Assembly (NCBI GenBank): GCA_026874595.1
Contig: CM049321.1
Coordinates: 19,374,979 to 19,438,978 of the forward strand
From: Sipunculus nudus
Taxonomy: Eukaryota > Annelida > Sipuncula > Golfingiida > Sipunculidae
DNA: 64,000 nt
Direction of reading: 5' to 3'
This document shows, in pieces, positions 28,121 to 40,200 of this stretch. The notes under the pieces are model-generated. The model was not told where the DNA came from. It was given only the letters and a program-made list of their open reading frames with translations, and searched no databases. The position numbers were made by a program, and so were the translations under genes. Every line of letters begins with the position of its first letter. Position 1 is the stretch's first letter.

Positions 28121-31100
28121 CATTATTGCAGGAATCTTTTTGAAACTGACATATTATAAGTCCTACACTAGTATCTCGAAATCGTTTTTTCATTTTTTTA
28201 ATAGGGCCGATAGGGGGCGCTGGATGCGAACCTCCCGAACATATCATATTTTGGCCATATCTCCAAAATTATAAGCCTCAATTACATAAACTATAGCTTA
28301 TTTTCTTCCTCTGAGTCTTCTCCATAACTAGTGTAGTCATCTGGTCACAATTTTGTGACACTTTGTCAGTGTGTTTGTCTGTTTGTCAGTTGTCCTCAAA
28401 TTCGCCTGCTTGCTCTTGCGTCTCACATATAGCATTCTACAGGCCACAGTTTTGAAAGAATCCTTTTGAAACTATTACTTCTTAAGCCTTACACTAATAT
28501 CTCGAAACCAATTTTTCATTTTCCGGATATGGCCGCTAGGGGGCGCTGAACTCGAACCTCTCCCAACATATCATGCTTTGGCAATATCTCCAAAACTATA
28601 AACCTCAGTTACATAAACTGTAGTTTTTTTCTTCCTTTGAGTCTTCTCCATAACCTGGAGTAGTCATCTGGACTCAATATTGAGTCACTTTGTCAGTGTT
28701 TTCGTCTGTTTATCAGTTGTCCTCAAATTCGCCTGCTTGTTGGCTCTTGCGTCTCACATATAGCATTCTATAAGCCACAGTTTTGACTGAATCCTTTTGA
28801 TACTATTACATCTTATGTCTTACACTAATATCTAGAAATGAATTTTTCATTTTCCGGATATGGCCACTAGTGGGCGCTGCACACAAACCTCATACACATA
28901 CCATTGTATTGGCCATATCTCTACACCCAAAGCCTCAGTTACATAAACTATAGCTTATTTTCTTCCTTTGAGTCTTCTCCATAACCTGATTAAGGCATCT
29001 GGTTTCAATCTTCGGTCACTTTGTCAGTGTGTCCATCTGTTTGTCCGTTATCCTCATAGTCGCCTGCTTGCTGGTTCTTACGCCTTACATATAGCATTCT
29101 ACAGGCAACAGCTTTGACGGAATCCTTTTGAAACTGGGACAACTCATGTCATACACTAATAATACGAAACGCATTTGTCGTCTTCGGAATATGTCTGCTA
29201 GAGGGCGCTACAGTCGAGCCTCAATCACTAGGTTATGTCACCTGGTGTCAATCTTGTCTCACAAAAGTCACTATGTCTGTCTGTTCGTCTTTTGTTGTCA
29301 GCTTTGTCTGCTTGTCTGTTCTTTTGTCTCATATGTCATTCTACGGGCCACATATTCTCAGCAATGTCCCTGAGAATCATTCCATTAATAGAAAACCGAC
29401 AATATGTTCTGTCTGTCCGTCTGTGTTTCACTTCCGATTTCCGGCAAGCGTTCGACCTATGGTCGTCTAGTTTGTCTGTCTGTCTGTCTGTTTGTTTGTC
29501 TGTTTGTTTGTCGGTGCTCTTCAGGCCACAATTTTGCACGAATCGTCATGAAACTTATAGGTAAAGTGTAAGATCTGTTCTCCTCGGAGCCTATTGTTTT
29601 TGGTCATGATCGGTCAAAGGTCAAGGTCAGGGTCACCAAAAAACCTAAAATCTTTATTTTCTTCATATCTTCGTCAATAATAATCGTAGCCGCATAATCT
29701 GTAGCTCATTTTATTCCTCTTTATGTTACCTTTCCAAGTGCTTGCAAATTTTTCCGGTCAATTGTTAACATCGTAACGTATTTTTGGGGGGAAATCAGAA
29801 AATTCGAAAATTTCCCTCCAAATTTCTTATTTTTAAAGCTAGAGAGTTCTAGTTTTTTGCATCAGGTAGTATTTCATGAGGTGTTTATGATACAACTGTA
29901 AATCTCGCAAAATCTCGCACAATTTCTCGTCAAACGAGAGTTTTCGATATTTTATTAAATATGACCTGCAGGTTGCATTTTATTAACAATGGCTTTGAAA
30001 TTAATGTATTTTGTGTTATTTATAAATATCTCGAAATTGTTTTTTCATTTTTTGAAAATAGCCACCAGGGGGCGTGGTACTGGAAACACTACAACTTATT
30101 ATTTTTCCGCAATATCTTAAAAATTATTAAGCATATAACAATTTTTTTTGTCGCATCTAAAACTAAGATCATTGCCTTATTCCTTCGTACATTTAGCCTT
30201 GTGCTGCCGTTACCGTGGTTATCAAATTTTGGGGTAAAACTTGACAATCTGAAAATATGTAGTTTTTGGCTTCTATCTCGGTTGATATATATGTTTTAAG
30301 GGTCTAGTTTTTTGCATAAGGCTGCTTCCTCTTGGTTCTCAGTCATTCAATTGCAGGTCTCGTCAAATCTTGCTCGGTTTATTGCCAAACGAGAAATTAC
30401 GAGATTTCACAGAAATGCTTATAACTTGATCACGGTTAATGCCAAAATGGAGTAGTTTTCAGCATTTGGTAACATTTCAGAAGCCGGACATGATTGTATT
30501 GCAAATCTCGCCACATCTCGTATCATCTCCCGCCAAACGAGAATATTTTAGATTTCGAACAAATGTCTTTATCTCGGTCATTTTCATGCTAGATATTTTA
30601 TTTTTCTATTCTTCAAGAATCATTTGACTAGTTTTAAGTGACAAAAGTGAATATCTCGTAAAATCTCGCACCATTTGTCCTCAAACGAAAACAGAGGACC
30701 ATTTAAACAAATGCCTATAATGCTGTCATTTTTTACACTACAGACATATAGTTTTCAGCATGTGACAGCGTCTGACACTCGCAATCACATCATGTGATTT
30801 TATTGCAATTCTCGTCAAATCTTGCCTCGTTTTTCTTCAAATGATGAAAATACATCCAATTGCCGTGAGCACAAGTGGCTTCAGGGTTGACCGGTAAGTG
30901 CCGGCAAGGCTTTTACAGTTGCATGTTGGCGTGCGCGGTCGTCCATGAATCTCACAAAGCAGCATTGAATAGAGTACAAAAGCCGCTAAATGTGGAGGGA
31001 ACACACCTGTGATTTTTATTGTGTCCCCTTGTGCGGCCACTTGTGTTGCCAGGAACCACTAGCAAATCTTTGAAACCAGGGACGGATCCCCGATTTTGTA

Positions 31101-32399
31101 GTTGGGTGTGTCAAAATATGGGCTGATCCCTGGTTTAGCAGTTGGGGGCAGGGGTAAAATTTTAATTATACATCAAATATATATATTAAAATAAAATATC
31201 TGGAAACTTATTTTTTTCCTTTTAGAAAATAGCCCCCAGATGGCGCTGTAGCAATCATTATTATGCCATATCTCCAAAACTATAGACAGTGTCATTACAT
31301 TGATTGCAGCTTCTGAAACTATATTTAATGCGTTTAACCTTGTGGGGACTCTGTCGTATTCTGCGGGGGTTAAATTTTAATTATACATAAAATATATATA
31401 ATAAAAATTAGAATATCGCGAAACTATTTATTTTTCCTTTCAGATGGCGCTGCAGCAATCATTATTGTGCCATATCTCCAAACTATAGACGGTGTCACAA
31501 CATTGATTGCAGCTTTTGAACCAAGATTTAATGCGTTTTCCTCGTGGGGATATTGTCATATTCTGCAGAAGTTTAAATTTACTTATACATCAAATATTTA
31601 TTATAAAAAAATAATATCTCGAAACTTATTTTTTGTCCTTTTAATTACAACCGCCAGATGGCGCTGCAGCAATCATTATTTTGCCATATCTATAAAACTA
31701 TAGATAGTGTCACAACATTGATTGCAGCATCTGAAACTAGATTTAATGGGTTTATCCTCGTGAAGACTCTGTCATATTCTTCCGTTACCATTGGGGCCTG
31801 ATATAGGTTACAATTAAATTCTTCTTTTTCCTGAAATTCAAAATATGAAGATTTATTCTAATTGACTGACGCTTATTTTATTCATGCATTCCATTCTCCA
31901 TGACAGGAGTACATTGCCTACACATGGAGTTATTTTCCGTCTGTCTGTCTACTCATTTGTGGCTATTGAAAATCAGCGAAATCACATAAAAATGTGCTTC
32001 CATTTTAGCCATGATAGCGGTTGTTCATTTGATCAGATCCAAACGCTCCCTGTCTGTCTGCCTAGTAACTGTCCGTCTGTTTCGCTGTCTTATTTCCGGC
32101 TATTTCCGGAACTAGATTTAATGCATTTTACCTCGTGGGGACTCTGTCGTATTCTGCCGGGGCTAAATTTTAATTATACATCAAATATATATAATAAAAA
32201 AATAAAATATCTCGAAACTTTTTTTTGTCCTTTTAGAAATAGCTGCCAGATGGCGCTGCAGCAATCATTATTGTGCCATATCTCCAAAACTATAGACAGT
32301 ATTATACGTTCCCTGACAGTCTGCCTAGTAACTGTCCGTCTGTTTCGCTGTCTTATTACCGGCCATTTCCGGCAAGCGTTCGACCTCTGGTCGTCTAGT

Positions 32400-32893
32400 T
32401 TGTTGGTTTGTTTGTCTGCACTCTCCTGGCCACAATTTTGCCACAATCACCTTGAAACTTTCAGAGATGATGGAGAATTAAATTTCTAGGTGCCCTATTG
32501 TTTTTGGTCAAAATAGGTCAAAGGTCAAGGTCAAGGTCATCAAAATTTCTCAAAACGGTTTTTTCTTCATATCTTTGTGACTATAAGTCGTATCTACTTC
32601 AACAATAGCTCATTTTAATTGTCATTCCAAGGCCTGTCATCTGGTGTGTAGCTGACTCAAATTTGCCGTAACCATGGTTACAAATTTTTTGGGAAAAGTC
32701 ATGATATTCGAAAATAAGGGGTCTTATTTTTCTAACTTTGTCAGTTTTAAAGCTATAGTGATCTAGTTTTTTGCATCAGGTGGCATTCAACTAGTACTAC
32801 AAGATTTTATTACAAGTCTTGCAGTATCTCGTTAAATATCTCGTGAATAGAGATATTTCGAGATTTCATTCATCTTGCGCCAAAGGCCATATT
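32400..32893 (+). repeat. Diverged copy of satellite block B
   Basis: From 'tgtttgtctgcactctcctggcc' to 'catcttgcgccaaaggcc' this stretch matches block B of the array nearly base for base (for example 'attttgccacaatcaccttgaaactt', 'taaccatggttacaaattttt'), with scattered substitutions such as 'tttcagagatgatggag'. It shows that block B existed as a dispersed unit outside the tandem array. Confidence 0.88.
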
Positions 32894-33643
32894 ATTGCAG
32901 GAATCTTTTTGAAACTGACATATCATAAGTCCTACACTAGTATCTCGAAATTGTTTTTTCTTTTTTTTGAATATGGCTGCTAGGGGGCGCTGCATACGAC
33001 CCTCACACACATATTATTACATTGCCCATATCTCTAAAACCCAAAGCCTCAATTACATAAACTATAGCTTATTTTTTTCCTCTGAGTCTTCTCCATTAAC
33101 TGATAATGTCATCTGGTCTCAATCTTGTGTCACTTTGTCAGTATGTTTGTCTGTTTGTCAGTTGTCCTCAAATTTGGCTGCTTGCTGATTCTTGCGTCTC
33201 ACATATAGCATTCTACAGGCCACAGTTTTTAAAGAAGCATTTGAAAACTGATGCATATTATATTTTACAGAAATATCTCCAAACTTTTTTTTTCATTTTC
33301 CTGATATGGCCGCTAGGTGGCGCTGCACATGACCCTCACACACATATCATTATATTGACCATATCTCTAAAACCCAAAGCCTCAATTACAGAAACTATTG
33401 CTTATTTTCTTTCCCTGAGTCTTCTCCATGACCTGGTAATGTCATCTGGTCTCAATCTTGTGTCACTTTGTCAGTGTGTCTGTCTGTTTGTCAGTTGTCC
33501 TCAAACCCGCCTACTTGCTGGTTCTTGCGTGTCATATATAGCATTCTACAGGCCACAGTTTTTTTTCAGGAATCCTTTAAAACTGGTACATCTTATGTGT
33601 TACACTAATATCTCAAAACAGATTTTTCATTTTCCGGATATAG

Positions 33644-33659
33644 CCACTAGGGGGCGCTG
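33644..33659 (+). promoter_or_regulatory. CTCF-like motif in the diverged repeats (best of 12)
   Basis: CCACTAGGGGGCGCTG here is very close to the known CTCF consensus. Related cores occur at 28207, 28533, 28864, 29194, 30062, 31234, 31441, 31651, 32243, 32977 and 33310. They read AGGGGGCGCT, AGTGGGCGCT, AGAGGGCGCT, AGGTGGCGCT or AGATGGCGCT. All are on the + strand. The core is retained while surrounding bases differ. Confidence 0.45.
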
Positions 33660-33990
33660 CACCTTCACCTCCCCAACATATCATGTTTTGGCCATATCTC
33701 CAAAATTATAAACCTTATCTACATAAACTATCGCTAATTTTGCTCTTCTTTACCTTCGGCACTTTTGTCTGGTAATCTGTTATCACAGATGTGTCAGTAT
33801 GTCTGTCTGTTCGTCTTTTGAGGTCAGCTTTGTCTGCTTCCTCGTTGTTTTGTCTGATATGTCATTTTACAGGCCACAACTTCTCAGCAAACGCTGAGGG
33901 TCATTCAAATAATAGAAAACCCACAATATGTTCTGTCTGTCCATCTGTCTGTCATTTCAACTTCCGGCAAGCGCTCGACCTCTGGTCGTC

Positions 33991-34195
33991 TAGTTTAAGT
34001 TCTTAAAATGAATTTAAATTTCATACTTTGGTTTACAGAAACTTTATTTAAATGATTTACATAAGTTTCCTAATAGCTGACAAATCATTTATTATTGAAG
34101 ACCATTAATTCGATAAATTCAAATCTGTGATAAATTGTGTTGAAAACAAACGCTTGAAGGTACGAACAATTTAACAAGGCCTTCTATCTTTTTAG
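33991..34195 (+). other. Unique sequence before the first visible RAD50 exon
   Basis: This is AT-rich, apparently non-repetitive DNA between the last repeat ('ggtcgtctag') and the acceptor 'ctatctttttag'. It is the 3' end of a RAD50 intron whose start is not in the window. Confidence 0.7.
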
Positions 34196-34286
34196 ATGGA
34201 AAGGCAGAAGTTTCTTCCACATGTGGTGATTTAGATTTTGATGAAGAGTTTCAAAGGCTGAGTACCAAAAAGGACTCATTACTGGA
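34196..34286 (+). CDS. RAD50: RAD50 visible exon 1: coiled coil entering the hook
   Basis: It follows acceptor 'tttttag' and ends at donor GTGAGC. The reading frame enters with two bases of a split codon and gives [13 protein letters not shown], which matches the CGxxDF....RL segment just before the human zinc hook. The ATG at its first base is out of frame and is not a start. Confidence 0.88.
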
Positions 34287-37200
34287 GTGAGCAATTTCAT
34301 TATCTTTTCTTTACATAATCAACGGAATAATAAAATGGGCTTTATTGCTAAAATATGTTTACTTATGAGGGCATTGGTAAATTCAGTTTAAGCTTGAAAG
34401 CCATACCCAGATACGTTTGAACACAGCGAGTATAGTCAATACAGGATTGTCATGACCTCTTGGTTATTCCAAGCACTATGAAACGAAAGTTAGAAATTCC
34501 GAGAGTTGCACACTGCTTTCTCATCTAGTACTATCTTTCACGTTTACCTATTTTAATTCATCAATAAATACTAAGAAAATGAAAAAAAATAAAATATGAA
34601 AATTAAAAATATATAGTACTGTTGTGAATATTATGGCCGCAGCAAGAAGACCACACTACAGGCTTCCGAGAGAATGTTCAGAGAGTACATAAGCAATCTA
34701 CAGGGAGTAAACCCGCCGTGTCCTCTCTGTAAACGGGGATTTAATGGTCACAAAGAGGTTCAGGACCTTGTCAAAGACGTGGGTAGTCCTCTTCTTCTTG
34801 TTTTTCTTCTTCTTCTTCTTCTTCTTCTTATATATATATATATATATATATATCTGGAGCATATTCTTGCAAAGTGTCCTTCGTTTGCACTACTTATTCT
34901 TTGATTAATTGTCGCATGCACTCTTTCAGCTGACAAAACAAATGTCATCGATACTAGTGATGATAAGTGAGCTGGAGTCAAAACACTCTGAAACAACTAG
35001 AAATTTTGAAAGGATGCTTGAACTAAAACCAACCCAAAACAAGGTATGTCTTTATTAACTTCGATTTCCTACGGCTTTTTGTAGGACCGTTTTAATTAGC
35101 TTAATATATAGCTAGTCTTGGGTGTATATTGAAGTTTATATATACACATATTAACTCGGCTAGATTATGGATTAATGTTGACAATATATGCCCTTTAAGG
35201 ATCAGATCTCATTCAACATTGTATTCATAATTATCAAATGAGGACTTAACAGGAAATTTCAATGTCAATTTCATTTTGAATAAAAGTAAAAATATAAACT
35301 GGGTTTGTAAACGTATTTATGATATATCCCAAAATACAATTCTGTATGATGTGATTTTATAATAATGTTTATTGCAGTGGCTAAAAACGTTTACTCTCAA
35401 ATTAGTGCATGTTAATATGCCAATTTCATCGCATATTTTTGGCTAAAGGCATTATGAAATATCCATGTATGATTATAGACAACACTGGATCGGAATAATA
35501 TGGTTCATGTTGTTTTTCCTCTTTTTAGATTACCACCTGGCAGCAGTCCGCAATTCCTGATCTGGAAAGAAAGCTAAGTGACATGAAATCATCCATGGAG
35601 AGAACTGAATCGGACATACAAAAGGCACGTCTTTCATTATTTATCAGTACAAATATTGCACGTGAATCATTCATTTGTAAACTCTCAATTGAAAACCTAA
35701 ACGGAGATTGTTATCGTATTTTCAAAATATAAATTCTGCATAAATTGTTTGATGAAGACATGAAGAGGACTGAATTAAGTAAAGTTATATGACAAGAGGT
35801 TTGGCAGCTCTGTCCACATTTCCTTATTTTTTGTTTTGTTACTTTGGTGTCCGGGTAACCATATGATGAGATGATATTTCAGTTGTACTGTTTCATATTT
35901 AGTCAAATATTACTTAGCCCTTTCATGGGTACCGTAGGCTTCACCGAAGATAGATAATCAAATTTTCTCTAAAGACAGTGAGGTCATTGTTGGCAGTGGC
36001 TTCAATGAATTCTCCAGGGTGGGGAAAAATTTGGAATGGGAGGATAATAAAATGTATATATGTTTCCCGTATAGGTTACTTCTAAGCCAGGTTTAGTTTT
36101 ATAATATTTCATAGTGAACTCAGAAATAGAATAAAAGACTGTAATTCTAATTATTTATATGTATCATTTCTAATAATTAAGTGTTATTAGCTGAATAAAG
36201 TCAACCTTTGCTGATAGTTGGGGGAGATATATACCCCAACCCCCCTGTATTGACGACCCTGTTTGTCTGATATCTCTAGTGTCTGAAAAAATCTATTAAA
36301 TTCTAATGTTTCCGCAACATGTGGGTACAGGATGATTTTCGCCTTTTCTTTCAGTTATTATCGACTAATTTAATTCTGGATGAAACGTCACTTAATACTT
36401 GATTTTCCAAGTCGAATTGTCCAGTAAAAGTGTACCACTCAACAATGTGTTTTTGTCTGCGCTCATCTCTTGAATTCTGCAACTTGTGAGTTATTTCTTT
36501 TTTTCTATTAAGATTAAAGTAATCAATCAAATATTTGACTTTAATTACACTTATGTTTTGTTCCTCCAGAAAGAAAATGAACTTCTGGCTATGAACGATT
36601 CCCTGGAGGTTGCACAAGGTGTTCATACTGACGTAGCTCTGATGGACACTTTTCAGACTGAGATCGAGAGCATTGACATCATGATCGAGAAACAGGCTGC
36701 CCTGATAATGGGCGGAGGTAATATTAGAAATATAACGGCAAAATATTTTACCACATCTTCCATTGTAGCTTGAAACAGGGGTACACTTTGTTAGCAGGAG
36801 CCTGTACAAAGGTATATGTAAAAAGTATGATAATCTTTATAACAGATAAAATGTATATGATATTATTAATATTAATCGTCTGCCACTTATGTTTCCAATG
36901 CAACCAGTCGTGTACAGTCTCTCTATTTTCATAATGTACTCAAGTAAAACACCTAAAAAGTGGACACGCCTCGCACCTTTACACATTTAGAGCCAACTTT
37001 ATTGTCGGTTTCATTTTCGTCGTCACAGAGCAAAGTGATGTCAGACACTCCGTGTTCTTGTTCGTTTCACTCCTGGGCGATGAGTCACTATGCACGATGA
37101 CGTCATGCGTATCCATTATCCTGTTGAACATTGGTTTTACTGTTTTATTTTTGTCTGTTTTCAAGATTCGGATCGCACCATGCAACATGTATCTCAGGAG

Positions 37201-40200
37201 AAAGAAACGATTCAGTGTCAGTTGTAAGTATGATAGACCCAGAATGTTTTATCTTGAGCAGTCCAGTGAGCTGAATAGGATTCCGATGAGGTTCCCTCAT
37301 TGATGATTTGTAAATATGTGAACACGCTTACTGCTTAAATATTAGTGTTATCTGAAGTAAAAATTTATGAATGTAGGGTTGTATTGAATTCGTAAGCATT
37401 AGGGAGGGGATAATTTATCACTGATCACCGTTCTCTCACATTTTCACCGAAAATAACCCCCCTGCCGTATTTCCTTGATCAAACGCCGGGCCTTAAATAG
37501 TCGCTTGTATTAAGTCACAGGGAAAAAAACAATGTCTCAGTAAAATAAACGCCGGCCTTGTTCAGAGGCCGGGTGTCAGAGTAGTTTCCATGATTGCCAC
37601 CAGATGTCTTTCCCCGTAACTGTAATTGGTGCAGTTAACGGTTTGTATTTGTGTTAATGAAATTTTAATCCCTTAATAAATCTTTCTTTTTTAGCTCAGT
37701 TGACTTTCAGCCATGCTGAGCTATAGTGATGGGTCATTGTCCGTCGTCCTTATGTCCAGCCGTCTGGATGCATTTTAAGCCGTACCTTTTAATCCTAAAC
37801 CTTCAATTTTTCACATATGGCTCACCACAATGGGGGAAGAATGCTGTAGATATTCACATCACAAGGCCAAAAGGCAAGGTCACAAGACTCACTTGTTTGA
37901 AAAGCTTTTATATACATTTTACGCGAAACTATATGACCAAACTCTCATCAGTCACATACAGCTCGCCCATCAATGGGGAAGAATAGTATAGATATTAAGG
38001 TCTCAGTGTCAAAGGTCAAGGTCACATGACCCTTTTCCCACACCTTCCATCCTTTTTCATCTAGCTCACCTACATAGGAAAGAGACCTGTTGCTTTTGAG
38101 GTCCTAAGGTCAAAGGTCAAGGTCACAGTGTCGTTGTTTATAAAGACTTGTGGTGCCCTATGTATTTTTTTTCTATTTTTTTATACATTTTCACCTGTAA
38201 TTTTGAAACTGCCAAATTACAGCATTTGCCTCAGTTTCTCAGCTATGGGTCCATCTATAGTCTTAAAACCTCATATATTTATTGTGCATGACTAGTTTTA
38301 TTAGTTCCTACAGACCGGTGGCGCCACTTTCTATTTTCCACACATTTTTACCTGTAACTCTGATACAGTCAAATGACAGCAATTGTATCAGTTCATCAAC
38401 TGTGTTTTCATCTAGTGTCTTGAAACATCATATATGATTATTGATCAAGACTAGTTTTGTCAGTTCCTGAGGACATTTGTATATTTTATATCTTTTTATA
38501 TCTTTTGTACTTTTTACACTGATAAACTTAAATAAATGGTGTCATCTTTTCAACTGTAATTCCATCGAGTCTCCTGAAACATGGATTGCTTTTTTTATAA
38601 AAAAAAAAAATAAAGTTTCATCCGTTTTTGAGGACTGGTGTTGCCAGCTGTATTATTTTCTATTTTCAGGTATTGTTGCTCATTTTTTAGGCCGTCAAAT
38701 GACAGCAGTCATACCTTTTTTTCAGCAGTGGATACTTTTTGGCCATGGATTGTTTTGCAAGTTAAAAAAGACTCGCGGCTCTAATTCTAACACATTTTTC
38801 TTGCTCTTTTTTGAGACAACAAATGACAGCTTTATATCAGTTGATCAACTGTGGTCTCATCTAGTGTCCTGACAGTTAATATGATTATTGATTATGACTA
38901 TTTCTATCATAAAAACATATCCTTGCAAACCTTAAATAAGGTGATCTATATTCTGCGAGCTGTGTTCTTGAAACATCAATTTCACTGTCTAAACCAGTAG
39001 CAAATGTTCAGTCATGCCTAGTATCACTATTTTGAACTGAACCATCGAGTAATGTAATTTATGTGTACAAATCTTCATGTCCCTGACAGCAGTCATATTA
39101 GTTTTTTTTCAGCAGTGGATACTTTATGATCATGGTTGATTTTGCTAGTTATAAAAGACTGGTGGTGCCATCTGTGGTTCTTTCTCATTTAACACATTTT
39201 GCTTGTACTCTTGTGGGACAACAAATGACAGCTTTATATCCGTTAATCGACAGAGGTTTCATCTAGTGTCCTGAAAATTCATATGGTTATTATCATGGCT
39301 ATTTCTATTAGTTACTGAAGACTGGTGGCGCTACCTGTACCTTTTAGCTCAGCTGAACAAAAAATCCTTGCAAACCTTGAATAAGGTCATGGTGATCTAT
39401 ATTCTGCAAGCTGTTCTGTTTCACTGTTTAAACCAGTAGCAAATGTTCAGTCATACCTAGTATAACTACTTTGACCTGAAACATCAAGTAATGGGCTTTA
39501 TGCATACAAATCTTCCTGTCCCTCCCCAAAATTTTCACAAAATTTCCGATTATTTTCTTCTAAATAAGACAACAGTTGTAATAATAGGCCATTATCTCAT
39601 GCCTGTCAGGTGAGCTTCATGATCCATGGGTTACTTGTCTTACGTGCATGTCTATTCCCATAAGAGAACCAAATATTCCCGATTTAACGATTAAATTATG
39701 ATTAAAGTCGATCACCGATCCTGGTGAGCTCTTCACAAATACCTCAACAGGGAGTAGGATAAGACTATCACTGCTGTCAAGCTAGATGAAAATGGTACCG
39801 TTTGACACAAGTGGTACAACTTGGTACAGTAGGAGACTACCTCACGGAAAATTAAACAGATGTGTTCAAATATGTTTGGGCACATATTTCTTGTGTGCAT
39901 GAAGATAGCATGAAGACCCTAAATGATGGTGTCAAGCAGTACAATTTGTATCTACTGTCAACCAAATGTACGCCTCTGAAATAACCTTAAAAGATTTAAA
40001 ACGTATTTACTCTTGTCTCAATAATACATTCAGAGGAATATCTCTGGCAGGGAATGTCATATACAAGTTTATTCCAGGTCAGAAACGCTTGAATACGCTG
40101 CCTCAAGCTGAACCAGTTAAAAGTCGGATGGAAAATATCATAAATACTAATTACCCAGTCCTGTTATACGTACCGACCCAAGTATGTAGATGGAATCAAT

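Larger units (their letters stand above)
28121..33990 (+). repeat. Diverged relatives of the satellite (ancestral modules)
   Basis: No gene is seen here. The stretch is made of degenerate copies of satellite sub-modules. The commonest runs 'acactaatatctcgaaa', 'tttttcattttccgg', 'ggccgctagggggcgctg', 'catatctccaaaac', 'acataaactatagctt', 'gagtcttctccat' and recurs about every 310-340 bp near 28.2, 28.5, 28.9, 33.0, 33.3 and 33.6 kb. A second variant family with 'agatggcgctgcagcaatcatta' recurs at 31.2, 31.4, 31.65 and 32.25 kb. Copies of the standard block (29.5-29.9 kb) and block B (32.4-32.9 kb) are also present. ORFs up to 201 codons here are repeat-derived: Cys/Val/Leu-rich translations of TGTC runs. 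Confidence 0.9.

Noticed and set aside
31884-32489. 201-codon ORF
   Set aside because: It runs through diverged satellite modules and TGTC runs; no domain is visible.
34196-34198. ATG at the first base of RAD50 visible exon 1 as a translation start
   Set aside because: It is out of the RAD50 frame and meets a stop within 13 codons; the exon is internal.
34661-34778. Acceptor 'ctacag' at 34661 for the zinc-hook exon
   Set aside because: Joining there shifts the frame to an early stop; the upstream acceptor at 34642 keeps phase and human spacing.
37052-37303. 83-codon ORF
   Set aside because: It is a frame shadow across RAD50 exon 6 and adjacent intron.
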